In this document: in pieces, positions 33,894 through 45,400 of the stretch
Position numbering within the stretch: the first letter of the stretch is position 1
Layout of the letters: each line of letters starts with the position of its first letter
Source: Theobroma cacao
Taxonomy: Eukaryota > Streptophyta > Magnoliopsida > Malvales > Malvaceae
Length of the DNA: 64,000 bases
Assembly (NCBI RefSeq): GCF_000208745.1
Contig: NC_030858.1
Location: 17,047,470 to 17,111,469, forward strand
Direction of reading: 5' to 3'
The notes under the pieces: generated by a model
Seen by the model: the letters and a program-made list of their open reading frames with translations, nothing else
Told to the model about the DNA's origin: nothing
Database searches by the model: none
Translations under genes and position numbers: made by a program

Positions 33894-35400
33894 AATATAA
33901 ACTTTCTCTTTTTTAACAAAACTATTTGCAAGTATCATTAATCGGCCACAGTTATGGGATTATTTAATAGCAATAGATATTTTCCATATCTTTTATTTCT
34001 TTTTAACAGAGATATTTTCCACATGTTAGCCTTACAATCAAGTTTGCTAAACGTGTGTACATAAAATGACACCAATATTTTCGTATATGAATATAACAGT
34101 TATCTTTATCCTATTCCACATCATAAATACAATGTAGATATATTTTTTTAAGTAGAGAAAAAATTACACTATTTAATGTACCTATTGAAATAATTAAATG
34201 TAATTAATTTAGTCTTTTGGTGTCAAAATTAAAATTTTCCTTTGATTAGAGAACACATGTCAACAAAACAAAGCATTCACATAAGACTATTTCCTCTTTT
34301 GTCGAATGTTTTGACTTTTACATATTTTTATTAAATTAGATGAATTCATAAAATGTTTTGAACTCTACAACCATAATATATTTAATAATTATGTCTATCT
34401 ATAACATTATTCTTATAGTAATCTTAATATAACTAATGATATCCATGGAAAAAAATCCAATTTTAAACATTTGTATAATTATCTACTAGCATGTACACAA
34501 ATATATATTATTCCAAAACAAATTCTTTATCAACAAACAACTTGATTAGAATAAATAAACACAATGATCTCCAATGCGATCTTAATGGTCAAAATCTCAA
34601 TATTTTTCTATGGAAGCTTCAACTTCAAATCTGGAAAAAAAAGATTGAAGTTTATAATGGGATGCGTGATATGTACCTTTAATTCACATCCAATGAACTC
34701 TCATATATATATATAACTTTGACATAAAAATTAGTAACTTTTTTAATCATTTAATATTTTTTTTCAATTTATATCTTATTAATTTAACCTTTGGATTTCA
34801 GGTTTTGTTCATTTTGACCATATATGTTAGTTTCAAGTTAATTCAACATGTCTAATTATTTGTTTGTTAGTAGTAAAATTTCGACCGTTTAATATATATT
34901 AAAAAGGATAAAATTTTGGTGTGGTTGATGTTGGATTGATTTGAAAATTTTATTTTCATGATAGATAAGTTATTAAATTCATTTGTTAATTTGTTAAAAT
35001 GTTAGTTATACCAAAATTTATAAAAGAATGTAACAATTACTAATTGTTTCACTAGTTTACACGAGTATAATTATATATATATAAGGAAATTCTAACAAGA
35101 AAAAAAGAAAAGTGGAATTGTTATTTGCAATAAAAAGTTGGTAAGAAAAAGAAAATAATTATAATAATGTGGCAAGGATAGAAAAGTCTCAAGTTGTCTT
35201 TGTCAAAGTAGACAGATTAAGATACAAGGAAAACTGCACTTCAACTGTTTAGCTATTGGATGACGACGGACCACTACGAGTGCTTAGGGAAGAAGTAATT
35301 CCTATTATTATGTAGTCTTCTACCTCTAGTTGCCAAGCCAATTCTTATTTTTGTTAAAGTTCTCATCCAAAAGCTTTTTCAAGTAATACTAGTAATAATA
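33894..35400. other. AT-rich intergenic DNA
   Basis: No coding, RNA or terminal-repeat signal is convincing. Short frames such as 34491-34682 have no motif. Confidence 0.45.
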
Positions 35401-36824
35401 CACATATGTCTTCCTTTTCTCCAATAAGAGGAGGCAGCTGATTCCGTCGATCACTGGTGGAAGACTTTTGCCTGCAAGTTTCTCAACAAGGTAAGTATCT
35501 TCGACCACTGGAATCGACATGCATGGAAAAAAAGATCACTTTCTTATATATTATTATGAAGATCATCGTGATTTCCTGTCTGCCTTGGGCACATATATAA
35601 TCTTTATTCCCCGCTACACACGCCTTTTAGAAAAGCAAAAGATTTGGTTCACACCTCCATTGCTTCTTGAGTGGGTTTTGAGATATGCTGTTTTTATCTT
35701 GGAAATGTGCGTTGTTTCTCTTTTTGCTTGATTATTAGTTTTATTTTATTTTTTTTGCTTTGAATGAGGATTCAGGTGGGTGATTAGATTTGGATTTAAC
35801 GTGTCATTATTAAAGTTTAAAGGTCAAGCAAAAAGACTTTAATGCTAATACAAATCCTTGAGTTGGAGTAACAAGCACTGCAACTAGAGGGGGACAGAAT
35901 CGATAAATGTCAAGTATTGACTTTCATAGTGAACCGACTACAGCTCCATTGCGTGTGGACCGGGCTACCTTTCTCTCTTCTTTTCTTTAATTTTCTTCGG
36001 AGTTGAAGGTTAGTCGGTTAATGCTGGCCTGGCAACGTGTGGGAGGTTGGAGAAGCTTGATTTGGTTGTTACCGACGTCGAATCCAACGTTGTCAGAGTC
36101 AGAATCTTGTAGGGGCCGAAGACACCTCGATGTGATAGGTTAAGTCTGACTATGGTATTGTCGGCAGATGCATCTCGATCACTATCTAAATTAGGAGCAA
36201 CAAGAAGATGTGAAAAAACCAAAAAAAAAACAAAATTTAAGAAGAATATTGGAGCTTTTGTCGACCGCTTCCCTTCTTTCTAAAAATTTATTTATTTCGC
36301 GGAATGATTGTTGTTTTGGAATGATCAGTCTTGGAAAAAGTCTAAATAGTTACTGTCAAAGGCAGATTCAGTAGTAATAGTTGTTTCTAACTGTGGAGGA
36401 ATAGATAAAAAATATTTATTAGATAAAATTATCCTTAAACAAATTTAGAAATCATCATCCTATACAATATGAAACCTTCTTCATTTTTCGCATTTTTTCT
36501 CTCTCTACCCATCTTCTGTCTCTCTCTCTCTCTCTTTCTAAATTCCCTCCGTCACCACAGGACAGCAAAGGGCAACTGACAGTGACAGTAAACCACTGCC
36601 AGATCCGACAACGAAGAGTGATAGATGCGACGCTCCATTACACCAGTTGTATCCCTAGTGGTCGGTCGGTTTGAGATGAAAGAAAAGAAAATACATGAAA
36701 ATCCTATAATGGAAAACTAAAAACAAAAATTAAAAATTAATATTTTAAAATTTAAAATTAAATTAAAATTTTAATTATAAATCATTAATATTTTAATATT
36801 TTCAAAATAAAAATAAAGAATATA
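35401..36824. other. Moderately GC-richer islands without a recognised gene
   Basis: 35407-35490 ends in AACAAG|GTAAGTATC, a strong splice-donor-like site, but the preceding frames are short. 36000-36222 has a minus-strand frame of 70 codons, and 36480-36680 has a CT-rich tract followed by a GC-richer stretch. Decayed gene pieces or an unannotated non-coding transcript are possible; I recognise none. Confidence 0.3.
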
Positions 36825-38005
36825 AGAGATTCTATTTAATACATTAATGGTGTATATTTTTTATATACTGTCAAGTTATGAGATAATGTCATTTCATCTA
36901 AAATAAATATAATTTTTAAATAAACATAAAAATAAATATTTCTAATTTTTTTAAAAAAATAAAAATACTTTTTTAAACTAACAAAAACTAATTTTTAATC
37001 TTTGTCCAACTCTCTCTCACCAAATCTCATCTTTTTCTCTGCTTTTCTGTCCATTATCACTAATAAAAACCTAAATCTAGTGATTGCTACTAAAATTAAA
37101 CTCAAACTCTATTAAAACTTGAATAGAAAAGCCGATGTTTATAACCGTTCATAATCAACCTAGTAAATTTTAATTGGTAACTCTTAATTTTCACATTGGA
37201 ATATATTTAGTAAAACAAAGCAAATACAAAATGTATTGAAACATTGAGACTTGATGTTGTTATTTAGTCGAAAGATAAAAGAGTCATCAAAAAATCAACA
37301 AACAAAATTGATCCAAAATTAAAAATAAAAAATAAAGTAAAACTAATTAAAATTCATTTTCAAAGATAAAACCGAAAGAACTGAAGTTGAACTGAAGTCA
37401 TTGTCCCGTAAATACTACATCTAAATTATCAACTATCTAGTAAAGACACCAAAAGAACCAAAGTCAAAGTAAGCTTAACCATTTAATAGTTGTTAACTTT
37501 TCATAATTTTCTTTCCATTGAAAATTAATCATTAGTTTTTGTTGTTGATTTTTCTGATGATTCTTTTATCTTTCTGTTAGACAACAGTATCAACTCTCAA
37601 TGTAGCACTTTCACAACATTTTGTATCACTTTTCCTTTACAAAATCTATTCCAATGAGAAAATTAAGGGTAACCAATTCAAATTTATGAATTAATTATGA
37701 ACAATTACAACACCAGCTTTTTCTTTCAAGTTTTGATACAGTTTGAGTTTAATTATAACCACAATCACTATATTTAAGTTTTTATTGTTGATAATGGACA
37801 AAAAATGAGAGACGAAGAAGATGAGATTGGGTGAGAGAGAGTTAAAAAGAGATAAAAAAATATTTTTATCTTTTTTAAAAAAATTGATAATATTTATTTT
37901 TAAGTCCTTCAAAGAATTATATTTATTTTTTAATGAAGTGGCACTATCTCATGGCTTGACGGTGTACAAAAACTAGACACTGTCAGTGCATCAAATATAA
38001 TCTCT
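36825..38005. mobile_element. Foldback-type element with ~480-bp inverted arms (1181 bp)
   Basis: The left arm at 36825-37308 and the right arm at about 37536-38005 are inverted copies across nearly their whole length, at roughly 80 percent by eye. Matching blocks include AGAGATT(C/A)TATTT at the tips, CAAG(T/C)(T/C)ATGAGATA, AACTCTCTCTCACC(A/C)AATCTC, TTGTCCATTATCA, AATTAAACTCAAACT and GAAAGATAAAAGA(G/A)TCATCA. The ~230-bp centre is unrelated. No transposase is encoded. Long inverted repeats of this kind are usually Mutator-like or foldback elements; a clear 9-bp duplication is not seen. Confidence 0.75.
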
Positions 38006-38665
38006 AATTATAAATTATTAACATTTTAAATAAACTATAAATTATTAATATTTAAAAAATAAACTAAAATAAACAATCATATTTAATTTTAAATAAAAAT
38101 TATTAATATTTTTAATAAATTATGAAATTAAATATTTTAAATTTAAAAATTTATCTATTATAATAAAGGATATTTTTTACTTTTTATCACTTATTCATTT
38201 ACTATTCCAAAGCTATTTTTACCTATCAAATATTGGAATAAGTCATAATAAAAATTTTTATACTACTTCATTCCATGAACCAAACTATTTAATAATTATT
38301 CTTACTTTTTTCTATTCTCACAGAATAACCATTTTATTATTCATCTATTTAATTTCACAAACCAAACATCCTGTTAAGGAAAAGAATGGATTCGCCATAA
38401 AAACAGAATTATAGTTAAAAGATTGCAAAATTCATTATATTTAAAATTTATTGAAAATATATCGATATGTTCCTTCAACTTCCAGTTCAAACATAAGAGA
38501 ATTAAATTTTGATATGCATAAAAGCATGTGAGGTGGGTGTTGTGATTATCAATTTTTTTACTTTAATTTCATTTCTTGTCATTTATTTTTATTCTATTCT
38601 TCACAAATTTAATTAATCTTCATGTTGAAAAATTTTAAGAATCCTAATGCTTAGGTGGATCAAAT
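38006..38665. other. AT-rich intergenic DNA
   Basis: Nothing coding. ATTATAAATTATTAA phrases repeat those left of the foldback element at 36770-36790. A TTCCATGAACCAAACTATT…ACCAAACATCC stretch at 38272-38372 may be a hAT-like MITE end. Confidence 0.4.
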
Positions 38666-39550
38666 TGTTGGTCCCAAATAAATGTGTTAGAAGGGGGTTA
38701 ATAACACTTTTTAGCTCTCACTAAGCTTGATTTTTAATTGGGGGCAAGTTGAAAGTCAATAATTAGAAGTTCAATGCAAGATGAAGGAATGATTTAAGAA
38801 AAAATGAAAATGAAAACTAAAACAAAGGAGACAATACACAAATATTTATAGTAGTTCGGTCAAAGACCTACATCCACTACCTTGATTATTCAATCAAGGA
38901 TTTTTCAAACAAAATCACCAAAATGGTGGAATTCCCAAGCTCCCACTAAGCTTTTATAATGACTTTTCATAGGCTCAGCCACAACCTTTAACAATGGTTT
39001 TTCCCGATATCAACCAAAACCCAAAACTAACTTTTCTAAGGCTAAGTTATAACCTATACACTTAATCAAGCTAACCCAAGGTTGAATGAACCCCTTAGAG
39101 TGGCTCGCTCACTCTAAGTATTTAAGGAGAAAAGAAATAAGGATGTACCTATGATCACTAACATGATCTGAATGATACAAAGTAAAGTGTTTATCTCAAT
39201 TACAAAGATTGGAGTGAAGTGCAAAAAGAATACAGAGAATTTCTTGTTGTTTTTGAGCTCTTTTTGATCTTGAAAGCCTTTAATCTTGTTCTTAGCCGTT
39301 GTGAAGGGTTTTTATACTTGAAGAATCAACTCTAATGGCTATTTGACAGTTTCTAACTGTTGGAAAATAGTTTGGAGACAGTTCTAGCCGTTATTTTCTC
39401 TTCTAACATTAAATTCAAATTTTCTGACAGAATGCTCTTAGTCGATTAAGTCGTCTCTGTTTCTGAACTCAGTTTCTGACAGTAAACTCTTAGTCGACTA
39501 ACTAAACTTCTTAACTATGATGTAAACTTCTTAACTAACTATGCTCTTGT
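38666..39550 (+). mobile_element. LTR fragment homologous to 31154-32557, with TTAGTCGACTAA palindromes
   Basis: Starts TGTTGGTCCCAA. Shared with 31154-32557 are GGG(T/G)TAATA(G/A)CAC, AATATTTATAGTAGTT and CCTACATCCACTACCTTGAT…CAATCAAGGATTTTTCAA. The order afterwards is also the same: Ser-codon-like AGCTCCCACTAAGCTTT, TGGCTATTT, CTAGCC(A/G)TTA. In place of the TTAATCGATTAA array it has TTAGTCGATTAAG and TTAGTCGACTAA at 39438-39500. The usual …CAACA end is missing, so it is truncated or cut by the next unit. Confidence 0.6.
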
Positions 39551-40110
39551 TTAAAATCTAGTGGTCCAAAATGGTGTAAAGGATGAAAGAGAAAGAATAG
39601 AGAAAAAAAGAGCAAAAAAAAGGCTAACAATAGAGAGAGAAAGAAAGCGTTTAACCATTTAGGGAAATGCTTTGGGAGTTTAGGCTTTTAAACTAGTGTG
39701 AAAAGTCCATTTTACCCCTATTCTTTCAAATTAGTAACATAAGCATCAGTACTTTTGGAGTAAGTATCGATACTTTTGTTATGGGTTTACAAATATTGAT
39801 ACTTTATGAACAAGTATCGGTACTTGTTCATCAAGATGCATTTCTGGGTTTCAAGTATCAATACCTCATGAACAAGTATCAATACTTTTGATCCATAATG
39901 TAGTTTTTAAAACTAAAACAAGCCTTTTGACCATTTCTAGGTCTCATTTTTCAGGTAAACTCATTTGGTTATCAAAATGTACATTTTCTAAGTTGTAAAT
40001 GTTCAAAATATCATAAAGGAAACATAATTTTCCTTGTTCACTAAGCTAAGTTACAATTTTAACCTTAAGTTAAAATTGGGGTTTCACATAAACAAAGTTT
40101 CCTTATTTGT
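39551..40110 (+). repeat. LTR-like fragment with AAGTATCGATACTT palindromes
   Basis: Variants of AAGTATCGATACTT lie at about 39741, 39762-39775, 39791, 39811-39826, 39852-39865 and 39873-39887. They are spaced by ATG(A/G)AC and TTCTGGGTTTC phrases. The layout is like the other palindrome-bearing LTRs, but the flanking sequence is different and its borders are not resolved. Confidence 0.5.
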
Positions 40111-40379
40111 TCTGTATTCTTTGGGGTGCTCAGTGTTTACCATTCTTCCTTGTGCTATGGGTTCCTTGCTCACCTTCATTTTGAAATAATTAGCCGATCT
40201 GAAAAAAGCTTGTCGCCTCTACCTTAATTTATCGCCCATCAATGATTTTTCCGTTGCCATCTCTTATCGCAACTTACATCTCTAACACAAAGCAATGCTT
40301 GAAAATGGAAAAGTCACTAACCTTGTTTTGTCTCTCCTTTAGGGTGTTAGATGAAAACATCTGTCACTGCCCATAAAGG

Positions 40380-40643
40380 TTGAAAATGTTCTTTAGTGCA
40401 TCCCATGCAACCTTAAGGTTGAGATTGTCCATGAAAACCATGAACAAAATACTTTCCACTCATCTTCCTAACTTCTCCATTCAGGTTCCTGTCCATAGTA
40501 CCACTAGTTTTCTTTGTAGTCCCTCCAACGATAATAGGTCGAGAGATTCGTTGTCCTTTTTGTCCCTTCCTCATGACTTGCTAATAAGAATTTTTTATCT
40601 TAAAGGTGATAATAACCCTCTATTCATAACTCTTCTTTACTAG
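40380..40643 (+). pseudogene. Possible F-box gene remnant
   Basis: An 87-codon frame contains SLPHDLLIRIFYL near its C-terminal third, matching the start of an F-box (LPxDLLxxIL/F). Nothing after it resembles the rest of an F-box protein, and there is no homologous downstream exon in view. It could equally be chance, so the call is weak. Confidence 0.25.
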
Positions 40644-40738
40644 TTTTTTGTTTGGAACCTCACATAGATTAGCTTTTACGTTCCTGTCTTTTTTTAGGAA
40701 TACTTTAGATTATACTTTAGTAGTATTTAACCTAAATA

Positions 40739-41258
40739 GGGATGTCAACAAGTAACGTGTCTGTTATTTTTTAAATACCTGAACCTAAATCGTATTAAAT
40801 TATAAAATACTTGAACCCCACAATTACTAGTATAAAATTTACAAATATTACCCAAACTCTTACCCTAATATCCTAAAACTACGTTAAATACTTAAACCTA
40901 TTAAATACTCGTTTAGGGTTAAAGACAAAAATAATTAATCAATTATATATATAATTCCTTTTCATATAATATCAAAAAATGGATTTGGTTAAATTGGCAA
41001 GATTATTGGTTGTTTAAAAGCATAGTCAAGGTTCAATACCTTTTAAAAACATACAATATATTTTACATATATTTATTTATAAACAGGTCCAGGTATCGGA
41101 TGTCCCAAGGGTGATACTTGTACTTTAACTCGAAGTCAAGGTGGATAGTAAAATTATTATTCAAATCAATCTTAATACGAATATAGGGTATCTGAATCCT
41201 ATATAATCGGGTTGAATACCTGCAGGTACCCGATTAAAGGGTACCTGTTGCCATCGCT
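40739..41258. mobile_element. MITE with GGGATG(T/G)CAACA inverted ends (~520 bp)
   Basis: Left end GGGATGTCAACAAGTA, right end TACCTGTTGCCATCGCT. The inner (T/C)ACCCG and AAATAC(C/T)TGAACC blocks are loosely inverted as well. This resembles a widespread plant MITE type with GGGATGGCAACGGG ends. No coding capacity. Confidence 0.6.
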
Positions 41259-42980
41259 AAATCTAAATTAAAACTTAAGGAAAGTAACTCAGTTTGAACT
41301 AAAACTCTATTAATTATTTAAACTTCAAATTTACATTTATAATAAAATCAATTTTCATCTAGCAAAACTTTATACAAGCCCATTTTTTTTGTCCATTATA
41401 AATTATAAACAATGATAGATCCAAACATTTAACATTAAGGAGGTCCAAATTAAAATTTCATAATTATAAAATATTTCATGACTTTTTGATTAATTTAATT
41501 TCTTAAGGTGTGTTTGATACACCATTGAAAATTCTCAAACCATTAAAAATGAAAATTTTCAGTTGTTTAATTTTTTGAATGCCTTTGATAATTCATTTTA
41601 GAAACCACTTAAATGGAAGATTTTCAATAACAAAGTGTTGAAACTCTTAGCTACTTAATTATTCAATCTTTTTTTATTTAAAGAAAAAATTGTCATTTAA
41701 TTACATTAACCTTATAATTTCTTTCCTATTTAATTATTTATTTTTCCATTTTTACTTTTACTAATGTAAAAATACATAGAAGAAATTCAACAAAACATCT
41801 ATTTAGTAATTAATTTTCAATAGAATACCAAACAATTTTTTCAGAAAAAAATCTAACAATTTCTTTCAGAACTAAAAACAGTACTTGATTTTGACTATTG
41901 AAATTTTTTGATAAATTTTTAGTCTGTCGAATAGAAGTTTAGAAAAAAATACTAGCAAGAAACAACATATATACTCAAAAAAAATATAAATATTTAAATA
42001 ATCAATTCATTTAATTAAGTGTTGAACCAAATAAAATATGCTACCTAATAATTTCCTTAAAAAAATTTTAAGCAACCTTAGTTTAGAAAATAATATTATT
42101 TTAAGTATAAATAAGTTAAATTTACTAATTATCTTAAGGTGGCATTTGGTATGTTATGATCCTTAATATTGATATTCAGGTCATTTATACTCACCGTGAT
42201 TAGATCATATTTGGTAGTAACTTGAAAATTTTACAAGGTATAAATGATATTAAATCACTGAGAACGTTTAAATCGTTTTCTTAAAAAAATTATCTAAATT
42301 TCATTTCAAAGGATGAGAAAGTTTTATTTATGAGAGAGAATAATCTTTAAAATCATTTTTTTGACAAATTTGCGTTTATAACGGCACATACAAAAGCACA
42401 TTTTCTTAAAAATGTATGTTTTTATAAACGAACCTCCACTTTTTAATTAGTTCAATTACTAAGCAATCTATTTAACAACTTTTTGACCTTTGGGAGCCAT
42501 TAATATATATTTGGATTAGTTGTTTCATAGAGAATTATATATCCTGGTTAAAATTAGTTCATGTCTGCAAGTATCCAATAGTTTTCTCAATCAGAAATGT
42601 AGCAAACCTCGTTCAAGAAGCAAACTGGGTTGTCTTCATTGACACGTGCACATATCCCAAAAACATGAAGGAAATTTGGTAGAGGATAAGGGGGGAAATT
42701 TGGTAGTCCATGGATGGAGAGTGTTGGTTGTTACCCCTAAGTTTATACCTTACTTGAAAGCTGAAGCTACATAAAGCTATAGCTTAGAGAATATAATTAA
42801 TATGACTAAACTCTACAATAGTTGATCAACTTCATACTCAGGTAGTTTCTCTTATTTTCATGATTGCTTTAGTTCTTGTCTTGACAACCGAATTATTCCA
42901 CTGATTTATCGATTAATCATATATACTTACTTTTTGCTCTTTAATACAAATACCCAATCTTTTCTAAAGCTAAGTTTACT
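41259..42980. other. AT-rich DNA with possible hAT-like fragments
   Basis: GTGTTTGATACACCATTGAAAATT at 41509 and GGTGGCATTTGGTATGTTATGA at 42139 look like ends of hAT-type MITEs, but partners are not clear. No genes are recognised. Confidence 0.35.
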
Positions 42981-42999
42981 AATGTAGGAGTTTTTGTTG

Positions 43000-43076
43000 G
43001 ACACTTCACTGCTCATGTGAAAGCGAAAAAGGAGAATATGTATTTTGCTAATATTAAAAACTATATAGAGCCAACA
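43000..43076 (+). repeat. Remnant of a third LTR 3' end
   Basis: TATTTTGCTAATATTAAAAA…ATAGAGCCAACA at 43041-43076 parallels TATTTTGCTATCATTAAAAA…ATGAAGTCAACA at 32523-32557. Only about the last 75 bases match; the rest of the LTR is not seen. Confidence 0.45.
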
Positions 43077-45240
43077 CGACTCAATCCTCTTTCTTTAGGT
43101 AAGACTGCGACACGAAAGCAAATCCTCTGCCGTCTTCTCATGCCTCCTTAATTTCTTGCCAAACCTCCAAATTAATACCACCACGTATCCTCTTATAACT
43201 AATTATGGTAACCTTTCTTTAATTTTGTCATCTATCAGAAATTACGTCGAATTTGCAACGAGGATTCGTTAACTAATAGTTAGACTATAATATAATTATG
43301 GAGGTGACGAGTTTGGTGTTCCTAACCAACTAGCTTGGTGAAATGATCAGTAAATTTATAAAATAAAAAATATATAAATGTCATATAACCTTCCTATTTC
43401 TTTATGTAACTTTGTTCCTATACGAAAGTGGCGGTGGTATTATTTGGAAGGTAAGGCAGGAGATGGGGAGATATTTTGCATTCAGTTGGCATGCAGCACA
43501 AAATAAAGTTGTTGTTGGTATATCTAATTCTAGCTACGTTTTGCTTTGGATGAAAAGATGAAAGAAAACGTTGGGTGGAATATGCAGGGCTACAGAGTTT
43601 ACGCCATCTTTAAGACTGGAATCAAATAAAAGAAGGAAAGTGTTTGGGGTTATAAAAAAAGAGGAAATCAAAGAATTCGAAGACTAAAATAAAGTTCTTT
43701 GGTTGAAAAATCAGCGAGTTCAATTGTCTTCACTGTGGTACAGATGTAAAGTGCATAAAAAAGTATAGAATCATCTTGTCTGGAAGCCAGGCCTGCAGAC
43801 TGCAGTGCCCATTGTTTTTGTCCTCCCCTCAATATCTTGATTTCCAGATATGCCCATAACCTTCTGGGAATCTTATTCTTGTTTGATATACGCGCAAGAG
43901 TGATATTGGTGTGGACTATCTAACTTCAAATCATACAGGCTTTGTATCTTCTTCTTTTCCTCTCTTTTCTCATATATCCATAAGCTTATGGCTGCATTAG
44001 CCAGGTCTTTATATATTCATAAGCTTCTGGAAGCATTAGCCAGGTCTTTATATACTTTTACGTAAACATTCATTGAATTTGAGTTACATAAAGCGACACA
44101 TATAGCTGTATGACTCTCTCTTTGTTCCATAAACCTTGGCTTTCCCTCACCAAAATTCTCAGCTTAATTACAAGTTTTCAACTCCTAGTAGGTACATATT
44201 TGCTTCAATTATTTATATTTTTTTCTTTTTCAATTATATTATTATTATGAAATCTGCCACCAGTCTTCTCATTAATGAGCATATTAACCTTACTTGATCA
44301 TAAATACAAAATATATGGAATATTTACATTAATTGTACATGATGCTGCATGCGACGTGCGAATCCTAAAGGAGAATATATATATATATATATACGCAGGA
44401 TTTGTTACTAAAAGAGAGATATCATCATAGAATATGGCACCGCATCTCATTTACCTGATTTTCTTGATTGATGCAGAGTGCAGAGGCTAGGAGCTAGACC
44501 CTTTGATTCTTTTCTCATCAGCTGTACCTTGTTTTCGGAGTCTCTGCATTTTCCAGGTATGTATCTCCATCTATTCATCCTTTGCTATGTTATTAGCTTG
44601 CGACCATTTATTTTACAAAAATTAATATTCTGTTTGGTAAGAAGGAAAGAAAATGGAAGGAATGTAAAAGGGGAAAACATGAAAGAATTAAAATTTGTTT
44701 TGCTTTTCCAGATTTTGGTGCAAGGGATAGAAAAATGGAGGAAAAAAAGGACTTGAGAGTAAAATTATAAATAAACTCGTTGATTTAAGTTGATAGATGA
44801 ATACATGAATGATTAATTACATAAAACAAAATAAATAAATATTATTTTGCTCATTTTGAATGTGTGTAAATGTATTTTTATTGATTTTATTCTTTTCATT
44901 TCAAAATTATATCCACTTTCATTTTAACACTTACAACTCTTTCTATATTTGATACTAATTTTTAATAATTTCTTTTACTTTTTGAAATAAAAATTGAAAA
45001 TTTTCAGTGTTAACAACAAAGTTTAAAACATATTAAAAACTCTAATGTCAAAGCGTTTTTCTTAGTGAAATATGGATATCCAATATGAAACAAAAAGAAC
45101 AAAAATAACTAATATTTTGATATAAAAATAATTTTTTTAATTTTCGTTGAAAACCTTAAAGCTTTTTAAATTTTAAATATATTATAAAAGTTGATAAGAT
45201 ATCAACTTTAATTTAAAATTTTAATTGTTATTCTCTTTTT
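43077..45240. other. Intergenic DNA with a small duplication and a splice-like segment
   Basis: A 39-bp unit (CATAAGCTT…GCATTAGCCAGG…) is repeated at 43979-44017 and 44018-44057. A TA run lies at 44373-44394. 44478-44557 is bounded by TGATGCAG and TTTTCCAG|GTATGT, so it could be an exon of an unknown transcript, but it has no protein motif. Confidence 0.35.
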
Positions 45241-45242
45241 TC

Positions 45243-45400
45243 TACATCCGCACCCGTTCCATCACTATCCTCATCAAACACATAACGCTCTGCTATTGGT
45301 TTCAATCTCGCAACCTTTCCAGCACGTAGCAAATCCTATAATTCCCTTACACCAACCTCAGTACAGTAATCTCATTTTTGCCAGACAAAGCCCAACTCAA
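45243..45400 (-). pseudogene. Coding-like island, unidentified gene fragment
   Basis: On the minus strand one frame reads DYCTEVGVREL, a stop, then DLLRAGKVARLKPIAERYV and FDEDSDGTGADVEK. Base composition is clearly richer in G and C than the surroundings, and the peptide has normal coding character. I do not recognise the family. The stop and the abrupt AT-rich flanks suggest a captured or decayed exon. Confidence 0.4.

Noticed and set aside
36825..38005. MicroRNA precursor
   Set aside because: The hairpin is far too long with near-complete pairing; it fits a foldback element better.
44478..44756. 92-codon frame as a gene
   Set aside because: It crosses a strong splice-donor-like site at 44557 and then enters AT-rich non-coding DNA; no motif.
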